From Dendrophyllia cribrosa (lineage: Eukaryota > Cnidaria > Anthozoa > Scleractinia > Dendrophylliidae): a stretch of 64,000 nucleotides of DNA. Shown here piece after piece: positions 1-11,776 of this stretch. Position numbers and translations under genes: made by a program. Numbering within the stretch: position 1 is the stretch's first letter; every line of letters begins with the position of its first letter. A model generated the notes under the pieces. It did no database searches and was not told the origin of the DNA. It saw only the letters and a list, made by a program, of their open reading frames with translations. The stretch spans positions 30,468,036 through 30,532,035 of the forward strand of contig JAJLRJ010000005.1 in NCBI GenBank assembly GCA_024195265.1, written 5' to 3'.

Positions 1-180
1 CACAAAATGCAACCAGGCATTAAAACAGTTACAGTCGAATCTCTCCTTACGGACACCTCTCTATTACGGACAGTTTCCTATGTCCCGACAAAATTCTCAC
101 ATATTTTCTTTAAAAAACCTCTATAATACGGACCCTCTTTAATACGGACAACGGACACTAAATCTTAACTTCTTCTTTAT
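1..180. repeat. CTCTATTACGGACA-type dispersed repeat
   Basis: Reiterated CTCTNTTACGGACA/CTTTAATACGGACA motifs. Related wording occurs at 26220-26470 (AATACCGACAACC, GTCTGTATTAAGCAG) and 54848-55035 (GAACCTCTCTATAATGG). An old repeat family, no coding content. Confidence 0.55.
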
Positions 181-1460
181 TACGGACACTCCGGTGATCA
201 GGTGATGATAGTTTGAGAAAGTAATACAATTTCCTGTTTGTGGTTACAAAACATATATCGAAAGACGTTTTCAAAATTGTACTTTATACTGATCACTTTT
301 TCACATGCAGCATTGCGTTGTAGTTCGTTTCGTTTTAAGGTTACAGTGTACCTTCAGATCGAAAATTTATTGAAATTTTTTTTTTTTGGCGTCAACATAA
401 AGTTTACAGAATGAACTTTCATCCAAAAAAAAATTATCGAAAAATAGTGAAAATTGACGGAGAAATGACGGTATAACTTTTGTGGGCGGATTTCGTTTAT
501 GAAGCGATATGTTTTTCTAAGCGCTGTTTTCTCAAAGTTAATTTTTCGCTTGTAGGGGACACTTTAAAGAGCTACAACTCAAAGGGAATTTGTTCGATTT
601 TCCTCAAATTTGGACACAAGTTAGGCTAACATATAAACGACAAAAACTTGTCGGCGAATTTCTTATTTCCGAAAACTTTTTCGTCAAGAGCCATTTTCCG
701 TGCGATCACTTCAATTTGTTTTCTCCCTTTTTTCGAAAATATTCTGTAACTTTTCACTGCAATTGAATATGGGATTTTAGCGCTTCGTGTCCGGAAACCC
801 GAGAACAAATCAAACAAGAAGCTGTACACAGCTTGAACTCTTGGCGTTTTTAAATTATTGCAGCATTGTTTCCCGAGTGTTTTGAGTGCTTTTACGGAGA
901 AACAGAAGCTTAAAATTATGTCTAATCAAAGGCTCCTAAGAGCCATCCCGTGTAGAAGAAATGCGAACGCGTAACGCAATATTGCCGTAAGCTTACATTT
1001 CCACACTGACACGGTTCGATATTTTTAAAAAAAAAATTAAACGTAAGGATTTTTGACGAACGGGAAAAAAAAAACAGAACATCACTTTCATAATGTCCAG
1101 TCCGAAGGAAAAAAAAAAACAGGACAAAAAAAAAAAAGAAAAAGAAGTCTCGAGCGTGACTTGAACTCGGGCCGTCTGGGGCAAAGCCGAAACATCTATC
1201 CACTGCGCTACCGAAGAACACTTAGACGATGAGATTTAAATTTTATTATATTTTAGTAGATACGCATCAAAACGCGTGTCTCGGTTGAAAAATCCTTTTA
1301 AATAGATTTTAACGTTGCACTAAAAACTCCAAATGCGAAACATCTTTAAGCTTATTGTTGTTTATATTCGTATAAATCAAATTAATTATTGTTATCGCTG
1401 GATTCACGTTGTTCTTGTTACGAAACGTATTCGTAACAAAGCATTTAATACTCACGAATA
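181..1460. other. No gene seen; AT-rich intergenic sequence
   Basis: Homopolymer-rich. Apart from the SINE head at 1130-1222 I see nothing. TTTTAAGGTTACAGTGTACC at 333 has its reverse complement at 5811-5833. Confidence 0.6.
1130..1222 (-). repeat. Probable tRNA-derived SINE head
   Basis: Minus strand: TTCGGTAGCGCAGTGGATAG (A box), then GCCCGAGTTCAAGTCACGC (B-box-like), followed by T-rich sequence of several homopolymer runs down to about 1030. It lacks a clean acceptor stem, so it is better read as a SINE head than a tRNA gene. Confidence 0.5.
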
Positions 1461-1642
1461 GTCCAGTCAATCTGTGGTTTGAGATCAAACTAATTGCAAC
1501 AGAATTTATTAATGCGTTATATGACCAAGGCAAGTGCCCTAAACAACATACTAAAAATCTCAAAAAATCCCTTCAGTGGAACATCTCGAAATTAAGCAAT
1601 AAAGATTTAAAGCTGTTTCCACAGGGCACCCACGTTGTGTAA
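1461..1642. repeat. Left outer inverted repeat around the Penelope palindrome
   Basis: About 180 bp whose reverse complement recurs at 4714-4902 with scattered differences (shared ATCAAACTAATTGCAACAGA, ACATACTAAAAATC, CACAGGGCACCCACGTTG). The two copies lie outside the Penelope arms, so there are two concentric inverted repeats with non-matching DNA between them. Confidence 0.85.
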
Positions 1643-2144
1643 AGTGGCAAACCTAATCAAACTTCTTTTTGAGCGGAGCCTGCGCATGTTTTGTGATGTA
1701 TTACAACCCTAAAAATATAACAAAATCATTTGGATCAAATTTCAGCCAATTTAACGTATACAAATACTAAAATAACATTTCCGTGCCACACGGAGCCCAC
1801 GTCAGTGAAAAAAAAGGAAAACTCTACAGTTAACACATTTTATTCGATTTTTTTTTTCAGTTCAATTTAACAATAGGATCAGCATTGATGACTGAACCTC
1901 GGAATTAACACAACTGCTATCGGTTTTCGGCCTGATTGCACGTTTGTCTGTTGACTACCTGAATCTTTTCATGGCCTGACGTGCCAGGTTGAAACCGAGA
2001 AACATGGATCTAATATTTCACAGCTGAAACTTCCATAATACTTCAGCTAGCTATAGTTGGCCACTAAAATAATTTCATGATTAAATAAAAATGAAATTTG
2101 TACGACAACAAATTTGCGGAAATAGTCGGTAATAGTCGGTGTGC

Positions 2145-3348
2145 CAGTGTAATAAAGAGTGGCATGCCTACGCGACTCCCACGCGCGTGTTTTAGCCTTT
2201 AAAAAGGTCAGCTCTTACGAGTATATCTTTTAGAGACCGTTCCCTTTTGTATGATATTAGGGGCGGTTCTTCGTATATTTCGTTTAGTAATGGCTGCTGC
2301 TTTATAAGATGCCAGTGTTTCATGATAATCTGTTTTAAGTTAGGCACCGATGGATGATATTTCGTTACAAAAGGCAGGATTTTCTTGTCTTCTTTTTGTT
2401 TTTGCTGGAGCGCTTTATTTCCGTCTTCAAAAGTAACTTCTGAGAGGACCCTTTGAACAAAATTCTCTGGATAACCTCTTTCAAGTAGATGTGTTTTGAA
2501 GTTATTTATGTTCTCTTGAAATAATGTTTTTGAAGAGTTAGTTCTGAGAAGTCTGAGAGCTTCTCCTTTGATGAAACCTGTTTTGACTCCAGATGGGTGG
2601 CATGAAGTAGTCATGTAGGAATAGGAGGACAGGTTCATTTTTTTGAAAGGCGTTACAGGCCTTGCATACTATGTTGATTCCCTCCTCTTGTGGGATATTC
2701 GTATATAGGCTCGTTACGTCCATAGAAACAAAGATTGTGTTTTCTGGGACTTTCGTTTGTTCTACGAACTTGATGAAATGAGACGTATCTTTGAGATATG
2801 ACTCCTGTTGTTGTGCTATCGGCTGAATGAGTTTATCAACGAATGATGATAGTTTCTCCGTTAGGCCATCACACCCTGATATAATTGGTCATCCGACAGG
2901 GGTCGGTTTGTGTATCTTTGTGAGGGTGTAAAATGTTGGGATACGAGGCGGGTCTGGTGTTTGACACAGCCACTTTTTAGTCATTTCATCTATGTCATTT
3001 CTATAATAGAGTTCGTCAATTAGTTGTTGAACTCTGAGGTATGTTTCTTTTACCATGAGTTCTGGAAGAGGTTTGTATTATAAATGTTTTTCGTTATCTA
3101 ATAGTTTTTTACCTTCTTTTATTTTATCTTCCGTATTTAGAACCACATGCAGTAGTTGTTCCTTTGTCAGCCTTTTTAAGGTTGATTTCGGTGTCACGTT
3201 TAAAGGTTTTGAGTGCCTCACGCTCAGCGGGATTGAGATTATTTCTAGGTTTTACGATTTGTATTTCCGCGAGCTGAATTTTAACCTCTTTTAAATAGCT
3301 TTCAAGCGCAACTGGTGGTTGCACTGGTGGGTTCCACGAATTTGTCAT
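2145..3348 (-). mobile_element. Penelope-like element copy, minus strand, internally deleted
   Basis: Reading the minus strand from about 3348 gives a degraded Penelope-type reverse transcriptase: KADKGTTTACGS, then PRIPTFYTLTKIHKPTPVG, then VSMDVTSLYTNIPQEEGI (about 2720), then a jump to the C-terminal region FIKGEALRLLRTNSSKT and LPFVTKYHPSVPNLKQI (2192-2590). The catalytic palm segment with the YxDD-equivalent is missing, replaced by a junction around 2590-2640. The element ends near 2145 at the edge of the inverted repeat with the plus-strand copy. The GIY-YIG domain of complete Penelope elements was not found. Confidence 0.85.
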
Positions 3349-3357
3349 TCGTCATTC

Positions 3358-4402
3358 GTTGACAAACTCATTTTCAGCCGATAGCACAACGACAGGAGTC
3401 ATATCTCAAAGATACGACTCATTTCATCAAGTTCGTAGAACAAACGAAAGTCCCAGAAAACACAATCCTTGTTTCTATGGACGTAACGAGCCTATATACG
3501 AATATCCCACAAGAGGAGGGAATCAACATAGTATGCAAGGCCTATAACGCCTTTCAAAAAAATAAACCTCCTATTCCCACACGACTACTTCAAAAAGCGC
3601 TCAGACTTAATCTAACAGAGAACTCATTCCATTTTAATGGCAAAAACTACCTTCAAACTCACGGAACTGCCATGGGCACCAAAATGGCAGTCGCTTTTGC
3701 AAACATTTTCATGGCAAAGGTAGAAACAGAAATCATAAGTCAAAGTGATTTAAAACCGCTCGTTTGGAAACGTTTTATTGATGACATTTTTTCCCTTTGG
3801 GACACAACCAAAGGGGAAATACTATGGTTCATTGAACATGCTAACAAACATCATACAACATAAAATTTACGGCTGAGATATCCGAAACAGAGTATGCTTC
3901 TTGGACACTAACGTTTACAAAGGCGAGAGATTCATAGCTGAATCGGTGCTCGATGTACGCACCCATTTCAAAGCAACTGAAACTTTTTAGTACACCCATT
4001 AAAAACTCTTCAAAAACATTATTTCAAGAGAACATAAATAACTTCAAAACACATCTACTTGAAAGAGGTTACCCAGAGAATTTTGTTCAAAGGGTCCTCT
4101 CAGAAGTTACTTTTGAAGACAGAAATAAAGCGCTCCAGCAAAAACAAAAAGAAGACAAGAAAATCCTGCCTTTTGTAACGAAATATCATCCATCGGTGCC
4201 TAACTTAAAACAGATCTTCATGAAACACTGGCATCTTTTAAAGCAGCAGCCATTACTAAACGAAATATACGAAGAACCGCCCCTAATATCATACAAAAGG
4301 GAATGGTCTCTAAAAGATATATATACTCGAAAGAGCTGACTTTTTTAAAGGCTAAAACACGTGTGTGGGAGTCGCGTAGGCATGCCACTCTTTATTACAC
4401 TG
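3358..4402 (+). mobile_element. Penelope-like element copy, plus strand, truncated
   Basis: Head to head with the minus-strand copy. The frame at 3477-3863 gives MDVTSLYTNIPQEEGINIV, THGTAMGTKMAVAFANIF and the catalytic KRFIDDIFSLW, all hallmark Penelope reverse-transcriptase motifs. A frameshift/stop follows at about 3860, then FLDTNVYKGERF. After a deletion the C-terminal frame (3953-4339) gives NFKTHLLERGYPENFVQ and LPFVTKYHPSVPNLKQI. It ends at about 4402 with GGCATGCCACTC... mirrored at 2145-2170. The 5' half upstream of DVTSLYTNIP is nearly all missing. Confidence 0.88.
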
Positions 4403-4713
4403 AAAATACAATCACTGGCGGGTTGCTAACTTATGGGACTTCGAGTTAAATTAATTTCAATAAAAAAAAATGTATAATTATGACAAACACTCCCGAAAAT
4501 AGATGCATAATTCGAAAAATATTCGCGAATGCGAATATTTACGTCGCGGGTACCCTGTGGTTTTAAATATTTCTATTTTGTATGCATTTATTATCTTTTT
4601 TTCATAGTTAATAACGTTGTTCCGATTACCTATACCGTGAATTGTGTTAGTTTTTACATATTGAACGAAATAATTGTGAAAACAAACGCATTTTTACAGT
4701 GCGTTTAATACCA

Positions 4714-4902
4714 CTCAACGTGGGTGCCCTGTGGTAAAAGGTTGACATCTTTATCGCTAAATTTCGGGATGTTCCACCGAAGGGATTTTTTGGGATTTTT
4801 AGTATGTTATTTAGGTCACCTCAAACCTTCATTTAGCAATGAAATAAATTCTGTTGCAATTAGTTTGATCTGGAGCCTAAAATTTTCGTAGATTGACTGG
4901 GC
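4714..4902. repeat. Right outer inverted repeat around the Penelope palindrome
   Basis: Mirror of 1461-1642. The 310 bp between it and the Penelope end (4403-4713) is AT-rich, is not mirrored on the left side, and includes the small palindrome ATATTCGCGAATGCGAATAT near 4520. Confidence 0.85.
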
Positions 4903-5995
4903 TAGAAGTTTACAGCTGATGGAATTGAGGAGCGAGTGAGTGAGTGAGAGAATTTTATTTAGTCACCGTTTCCGATAACCCGTGCATTATGCTTGCGTGT
5001 TTACACGGGTTTAAAAGTAAGACTACACTACATTCACTACATTCAGTAGCCGACACTTCAAAGCTCGATCGCTAAGCAAATTGCAAGTTATATAAAACAC
5101 AAAACTTGCCGGAACAAAAATCCCACAGGAATAAGCGGCGAACACAATATCAAACGGTCCTATCCATCCATGAACGCTTTGCATTGTCTTGAAAACGTGC
5201 AATTGTACTATACCATGCGCGATTTAGGGGTAACACTTATTCTTTTGTTAAAACAATAGAATATTAGAGCACAAAAGAACGACAATACAATAGAATACAA
5301 TACCATAGAATATATTAGAATACATAATTTTACCTAATACAATGAATGTGTACAATGTACAATAGAGCTAACACCCTAAATCGGGCATCATATGAATTGT
5401 ACGCTGTAGTTCTTTACTTTGCTTGTCACTGTCAACACACGGAGAAATTCTGCGGTATGTATTTCGTGGCTGAAAGCCATATAGTCGTCGACATAAACTA
5501 AAATATGCATGCATAAATTTGCATGCGCTAATGTGACACGAAAAAAACAAGAAAAGTCAAAGCCAGATTTACAACTCGTGTGCTTCGCCACGAGTAATTA
5601 GCAAAATACAATAATTGCTTTGAGTTATAGCGTTTAAAGCTGATTCGGACGTTCGAATTTAGACGTCGGAAAAAATTCGACAATTCATTTTATTACCAAA
5701 TGGTTTCCATATTTAGATAGCCAGCTCTATACGCTTTAATTTGATATCTGGGTTTAAGTATATTAAGTGTAATCTTAAGACGCTAGAGCTGTTATACTGG
5801 AGACACCCCCGAAGGTACACTGTAACCTTAAAACAGTGATTCGTATACCTTATACAGCTGAGAATTTTACAATGTAGTACACTACTGATAGACAGTGTCT
5901 CAATGCTGTGTAATTTAGATGCAGTTAAAAGACGAGTGTGGGCCTGTTTTTAGTTACTGAACAAAAACTGTCAGTGGAGTCTTAAAAGTGACACC
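4903..5995. other. No gene seen; low-complexity and repeat relics
   Basis: GAGTGAGTGAGTGAGAG microsatellite (4930-4950) and AATACAATAGAATACAATACC (5280-5310), possibly the tail of a minus-strand retroelement. No coding frame is credible. Confidence 0.6.
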
Positions 5996-6365
5996 AGGGA
6001 GCTTAAGCAACGACGACGGCAACGCCAAGGAAAACGTCAGTTGAAAAAAGGATTCGCGCTATTTTAAACTACCTTGCAGTTGTTCCAATCTGTTTAGTTT
6101 GTCTAATGTGTGACTGGATTGTCCAGGTGCTGAATTTGAAGGGACGGCTTCCCGGTTCAAATGGAGAAAGGAAAATTAACCGTCGTTTGTTCACGTTCTC
6201 CAAAAAACCTACAATTTGATCATTTGACGTTGTTGTTTTGCAGGGAACGGCAAAGAAATGTACCAAAATGTAAAACGCACGTGCAGAGGCATTGTTTTCG
6301 CCCATTAAACCTATTGTTTTGTGCCGTTCTCGCTGCCGTCGCCGTCGTGGTTGCTTAAGCTCCCT
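5996..6365. mobile_element. MITE, AGGGAGCTTAAGCAAC family
   Basis: AGGGAGCTTAAGCAACGACG at the left and its mirror GGTTGCTTAAGCTCCCT at the right, with GACGGC-rich subterminal sequence. About 370 bp, no ORF of note. Confidence 0.82.
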
Positions 6366-7639
6366 ATTATCGTGATGATAGGTTCAACTGTACTATTATA
6401 TAGAACTAAGTAGTCAAGCAAGGTATATACCTGATAATCCCAGCTGTACAGTCAGCCTTGCTTGACTGATTAGTTAGTTCTGATTGATATAGAAATTTTC
6501 TGACTATAAAATCCACCAGGATCCGGCGCCTTTGTAGCGCCGTCGGCCCTTGCAGATTTACACAGTGGCGGATCCCCCGCACCCCGTTAACTCGCCAAAA
6601 CATAAGCCTCGAAGAGCTGAAAATGCTTTTTTTTTTTTACCTTGGAGTCTGGATCGGCCACTAAAATGTCCATTATGATAGAACGCATGTTAGTAAAATT
6701 GAATCAGCTGGGATCATTTGCTCATTTGGTACCGGGAAGCCGGACGTACAAGTTGGTCCGGTTCAGTTTTCCATGTACCGTCCGGTATCGTTACATTGTG
6801 CCCGATTACAATATGTTTATAGTTTATCCGGTCTTAATCCTATCAAACTCCTTGACTTGCGAATAAGCGAATCAAAGGCATTAAATTGCCAGTATCTAAA
6901 AGAACTGGCCCAACCCAAGGTATATTTTTGTCATCTCTCATTGGCTGAAACTACAGAGATTGTTTCCTCGCAAACCTAAGTCTTTCTCTTATCTTGTATG
7001 TTTTCTTTATTCTTTGAAAGTACTTTGTAAGACTCAAATCTACGTTGTGTCGGTCTCTGCTTCTACAGTATAAATTTAAGTCTCTTTTTACTTACTTAGC
7101 TTGCTTTGTTAAGCGAACTTAATTCCAAACATGCCCAAAGAGTAACCCTAACAACATTTTGCAGTAACAAAACGGTAGTGTTGAAGAAAGCTGACGACAA
7201 GAAGAAAATCAAGAAGAATGAATGAATAAGTTAATAATAAGCTTAATTTCAGTGGCCCTCATGACAGTGTTACGATTGTTCGAATTTTGATCGGTGGTTT
7301 TCATACTTTAACAAAGTAATTCACTTCTGCCGGTAATTAAGGAACCATAATTTTATCCTACAGCCTGCGACACGGGACGCCGTTTTCCATCGAGCACAGG
7401 GGCGTTCCGTGTACGCCTTGATGGTTGTGAGTGTCTTTGTTAGTGCGCCGAAGGGTCGTCGTCTGGGGGTTTGGGCATGCGTAATTTGAAGCTAAGGTGA
7501 AACTCACTTTCTTACTTATTTTTTTTTTTTTCGCATAGTTTAAAAACAAAACTGACCTGCATGAGTGAACCTTTTTAAGAAGGACAAACATACAGTGAGA
7601 ACTCTGACTAGCGACACATTGGTTGCAAACATATCTGAA
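6366..7639. other. No gene seen
   Basis: Contains a small GC hairpin GGCGCCTTTGTAGCGCC near 6525-6542 and AT-rich spacer. Short frames have no recognisable domain. Confidence 0.6.
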
Positions 7640-8320
7640 ATCTTGGTGGAACTCGAAGAAATTCGAAAGTTAGTCGTCTGTTCTTTTTGGTGCAAAGTTC
7701 GCGAATCACGGCTTCTACATCAATGGGTATGTCTCTGTACGCATGCATCAGGGCAAGATCTGAGAGCCGCTCTGTTTTCATCGTTGAACGTAAGTACGTC
7801 TTCACTCCGCGCATCGTGCTAAAAGAGGCATTGTCAGAAGGATGGTAATAATTGTGACCGCGTTGGGATAAAGGTTCGGATTAGCGTGCTGGAATTTCTG
7901 TGAGTGTCACTGGTTTTTCATCAGTTGAACAGTGAGACCACTTTGTTTGCCACCTCCAAATTTCATTGTCAAACTCTTTCTTCTCTGAAAGATCGGTTTT
8001 GTAGGATTCATAAAGCTCGTTATCTTGTACTTCGCTGTTCAAAGCGTTCACTTTTGCCGGAACAAGATATTGTCTTAAGAAACGATCCTCCTGTATTTAG
8101 TTCTTGTACGAGGTGATCGACCAAAGGAAAATACACGGTTCTTTGTCAGTACATCTTTGGCGTTTCTGCTGGGAATATTCACTATGTGTGCAAGTCTAAT
8201 AAAAAAAGTTATTATACTGTCCGTACGACTTGTAAGCCAGTGCAGGTACGCGTCTGGAACACATGCGATCCCGAGCTGTTTTGTCGGAAATACGCGCGCG
8301 ACCAGCTCTTTGGTCAATAT
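7640..8320 (-). pseudogene. Decayed hAT-type transposase (dimerisation region)
   Basis: Minus-strand fragments in order: DAYLHWLTSRTDSIITFF, GRSPRTRTKYRR (8075-8317), NALNSEVQDNELYESYKTDL, FDNEIWRWQTKWSH, LSQRGHNYYHPSDNASFSTM, then MRGVKTYLRSTMKTERLSDL and ALMHAYRDIPIDVEAVIREL. The last block is the conserved C-terminal hAT dimerisation motif (S-x-R-x-L-K-T-Y-L-R-S-T-M, LAL-x-H-x-x-R). Stops and frameshifts separate the pieces. No TIRs were located. Confidence 0.7.
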
Positions 8321-10435
8321 CTGGTTAACAAAATTTATTTGAATCTGGACCTCGTCGTCAAAGTCATGTTAAAATCGTTCTCTTTATCTGGCAACAAGAT
8401 CGCAGCATGAAAAACAAAAACTGACAAGGTTTTACAAAACCCGCAATCAAGCAGTGACTGAAAAGAAAAGATTTTGTAATCATGTTTAATCGACCATAAA
8501 AGAATAAATTTATGAAAAAATACATTTATGACATCACGTATTCTATAGCCAGACTCTGTAGCAGTATAGTGTTCGGTGATAAATAGCGGGGGCAGTTTTA
8601 GTGGCAGCTATAACTAGTCCGTAGCAATAAGAATTGTGTCAGTTGTTTAAATGACAGATGTTTCGCACAAATGACATTTCTTGTTACCGCTTTGAGTCTT
8701 TGTTAGGGTGTCGTTTGATTGCAAATACAAAGTGACTGATTACAACCCTTTCACAAATGTCCATAAAACTGGTAAAAATAAGATGGGGCTATTGTTGTTT
8801 GCCTGTTCGTGGTCACCATCTTTAGGAATTGGAGTGACTTCGGCTGTTTTCAATTCCATTTTGATGGAAACTCGCAAGTTGGAAGAGGCATTAACAATGA
8901 ACGTAATTCATGAACAATTGAATCGAGGCAGTCCTTAATGACACGGATTGGAATTTTGTCAACCCCAGGGGCCTTGCGGCTTGAAAGCATGTTATTATGC
9001 GTTCTATCCGTTTATAATCTATAGTATTAAGTGTCATGGAACTGATCAGAAAATTCGTAAATAATAAGCAGTACCATTGAAAGTACTGCTCAACAGCTTT
9101 CATTCCAATGGTCGCACTTAAGGACTTCATTCAGACTCAAAAGTTAGAACCACCTTGTACATCATAATAAACAGCACCACAGAATAAGCATAATAACAGC
9201 ACCACAGGAAAGTATTGCTCTATAGCTTTCATTTGAATGGTCACACTATAGGACTTTATCCACACGCCTCATACGAAAATGTAGGTTTTTCCGGTTCTTT
9301 TTTTTTGCGTGACTGCGGTAAATATTTCAAATTACAACTTTTAAGACACTAACGCTACCTTTCTGCATATTCTTTTTAGAAAAAAGATGTCAGAGGACTG
9401 AATTTAGTTAAATATACGAAATGGTTTGATAGTGGGAAAACCGTCTAACGACCCTATTTTTTTCTTTCCAAAAAGTTGGTCTTAGTCATTTCCTAAAGAC
9501 GGATAGAAAAGTTTAAAAAAATTCACCGAAGGAAGCTCGAAATATTACAGAATTAAGGTCAGTTCTTGTGCAATATTTGTCTTTCTTTAAATGCTCTGTT
9601 GCCATGGCAATGGCCTTTACCAAAACAGTGACAACTGATAAAGAAGCATAAATATGTTGGCATCCTTACTGGTAAATTTCGCAAAATTGTTTAGATAATT
9701 AGGCTTTATTTTGCAGCTCATGCTTTTTATTGAAATTATAGGAAGCCACCTTATAACCTGTTTGTATATTAGCAGAATCAGTCAAATAGCGTGATAGAAC
9801 CCATTTAACGCCACAGCAGGTTTCGTTTTCTCTTTGTTCTATATCGTATAATATCGCGTGTCGATATTTATTATCGCATTTTATTGTTTTGTTGTTCTAC
9901 TTTTGATTCATGATCTGTTGACTAAAAATGATTCGAACCGAATCAAATTTGTAATATTCTACTAAAAAAAATTAAATAACTACTGATAACCATTCATATA
10001 TATGGGATTATTTTCAAGAAATTGGATGTAAAAGCAAAGAATGGAGAGGACACCTTGTTATCATTAGCATAACCTCATTCAGTCATTCTACGGCAATAAC
10101 GCTGACTTACCGAACCATTTCATTCCAAAAATATACAAGAAAAAATGGACGTAAAGAGCACCAAAGGAAAGTACTATTCGATAGCTACATTTGAATGGTC
10201 ACTAACGCCATTCTCAAACTGAGAGTTAGAACAACATTACAGTGATGTAAGAACTTGGGAGTGAAAGGACAGTTTGAGCAGCCCCGACGAACAATTGCTT
10301 GTTTGTCATTTTGTAGTTCAAATGCTTTGAATTTATAACTTTGGCGGTTTCTAATATAATTTCTAATTTTTTGCTGTTTGTCCACCTGCTGAGTGAACAT
10401 GTTTAACATAATAAGTTTTTCTTAGCAAAAACGTT
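8321..10435. other. Intergenic region downstream of the sulfotransferase
   Basis: Three decayed cores of the CCCTTTAACTCCCA MITE (about 9070-9145, 9190-9260, 10165-10235); otherwise AT-rich with no coding signal. Confidence 0.6.
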
Positions 10436-11776
10436 TTAAACCCTAAGCCATCTAAGAGCTTCAAAGTCGTCGTCAAGGAGGCTAATATTTAGATTTCTCT
10501 GCGTGTCATACGAAAGATCCAGCGGCTTGTATCCTAACAATTTCATGACATATTTGCAGTAATGTTCAATGAGGGTAATTTCATACGGGTGCACCTTCCA
10601 TCTCCACCTGACGGCTCCCTCCGAGGATTCTTGCCTCCATGGGGCAGCCTCGCGTTCGCTCTCTGTTTTCGGTCCATGCGATGCTAAATAAAGCCATTTG
10701 CTCAAACTATCATCCATGGGTAGGTCAGCAAACTCCAGCATCCCTGGAAGTAGTTTAGACGGGTTCAACGCTAGGTCTTCATACCGCAATATCTTAACTC
10801 GCTTCTTCCACCTCAGGGGCAGTGATTTTATGATGTTTAGGTTTAGCTCAGTATTCATGCAGTTCTCGTACGAGAACTTCCTCGACTCTGATAAGCCAAT
10901 TCTGTCTTTATCACGATAAAAGTTCACCGCTTTGGAAGAGGGAATAATCCCTCGCGGATCTCGGACCAGAAATAGTATTTTACAATCAAACTCGCTTGAC
11001 GACTCGCAGACAGAGATCAACTGTTCAATGCTCTTATTAGGCATTCTTCCCATTAGAGCTTTAACCACAGTCATGCTGTATTTCTTTGCACAAACCTCCT
11101 CCAACATTTTCTGGTTAAACGGATCTGGGCAGGCGTCGCGAAGGTCCCATCTAGGATCAGAAGTATTATACCGACAAAATGGAGGAGACGAAAGGGCAAT
11201 GCTTGGTTGAGTATCTCTCGTATTCCGTCTCATCACATATCGATAGTAATGCTGCAAGTCATCTGCATGCTTGGGCGACACGAATTTACACTGAAAAACA
11301 CCCTGCATCCACTCCCAGCTTTTCTCTTTGTAGTCTCTGTCGAACGGGTCTAGTTTCCCGTGAAGACGTTCTACGGTTTGATATGGCTCAAACAGATAAA
11401 ATACTGACGGGTGATGATTGAAAATGGTGCCAGTAAAGCTTGAACCAGAACGTCCATGGGCGACAATGATTAGGTTATGTCTTCTTTTGCTTTCGGCCGA
11501 AGTCCGCCATTTTGGACTCTCCATTTCTAGACCATGACTTTCCAGTTGGTTGAAAGGTTTCAACTGCATGTTATCGATGCTAGCACGCTTCTCAATTTGA
11601 GGCATGGTGATATAAACCGACAAAAACATGTAGGCGGACATTAAGAATAGCAAGACAGATGCTACGAAGAATGCTTTCGGCCCAAGGCAACGATGACAGC
11701 GCCGCAATTTCCGAGAAAAGACCATCTTTGGTATGGAGCAACAATCATCCAAGAAAGAAGGTAAAAATGTTGCCAA
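10436..11776 (-). CDS. Carbohydrate sulfotransferase (CHST1/3-like, Golgi type II membrane enzyme)
   Basis: A single uninterrupted 446-codon ORF. Residues 1-34 are a basic cytosolic tail, 35-56 a hydrophobic signal anchor (AFFVASVLLFLMSAYMFLSV), then a stem and a lumenal catalytic domain. The 5'-phosphosulfate loop of PAPS binding is GRSGSSFTG at about 108-116, followed by the family's NHHPSVFYLFEP. The 3'-phosphate site is LVRDPRGIIPSS at about 270-281. The C-terminal REAAPWRQESSEGAVRWRW segment also fits the Gal/GalNAc/GlcNAc 6-O-sulfotransferase family. The enzyme moves sulfate from PAPS to carbohydrate 6-hydroxyls on glycans or chondroitin/keratan chains. The acceptor sugar cannot be told from sequence. 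Met-18 (MVFSRKLRRC) is an alternative start giving a shorter tail. The coding part being intronless is common in this family. No strong poly(A) signal was seen close downstream. Confidence 0.95.
   Translation of the reverse strand: MATFLPSFLDDCCSIPKMVFSRKLRRCHRCLGPKAFFVASVLLFLMSAYMFLSVYITMPQIEKRASIDNMQLKPFNQLESHGLEMESPKWRTSAESKRRHNLIIVAHGRSGSSFTGTIFNHHPSVFYLFEPYQTVERLHGKLDPFDRDYKEKSWEWMQGVFQCKFVSPKHADDLQHYYRYVMRRNTRDTQPSIALSSPPFCRYNTSDPRWDLRDACPDPFNQKMLEEVCAKKYSMTVVKALMGRMPNKSIEQLISVCESSSEFDCKILFLVRDPRGIIPSSKAVNFYRDKDRIGLSESRKFSYENCMNTELNLNIIKSLPLRWKKRVKILRYEDLALNPSKLLPGMLEFADLPMDDSLSKWLYLASHGPKTESEREAAPWRQESSEGAVRWRWKVHPYEITLIEHYCKYVMKLLGYKPLDLSYDTQRNLNISLLDDDFEALRWLRV

Noticed and set aside
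922..1221. Phe-rich open frame on the minus strand
   Set aside because: Derived from A/T homopolymers and a SINE head; not protein-like.
1130..1222. tRNA gene
   Set aside because: Has A- and B-box-like motifs but no good acceptor stem or cloverleaf by eye; read as a SINE.
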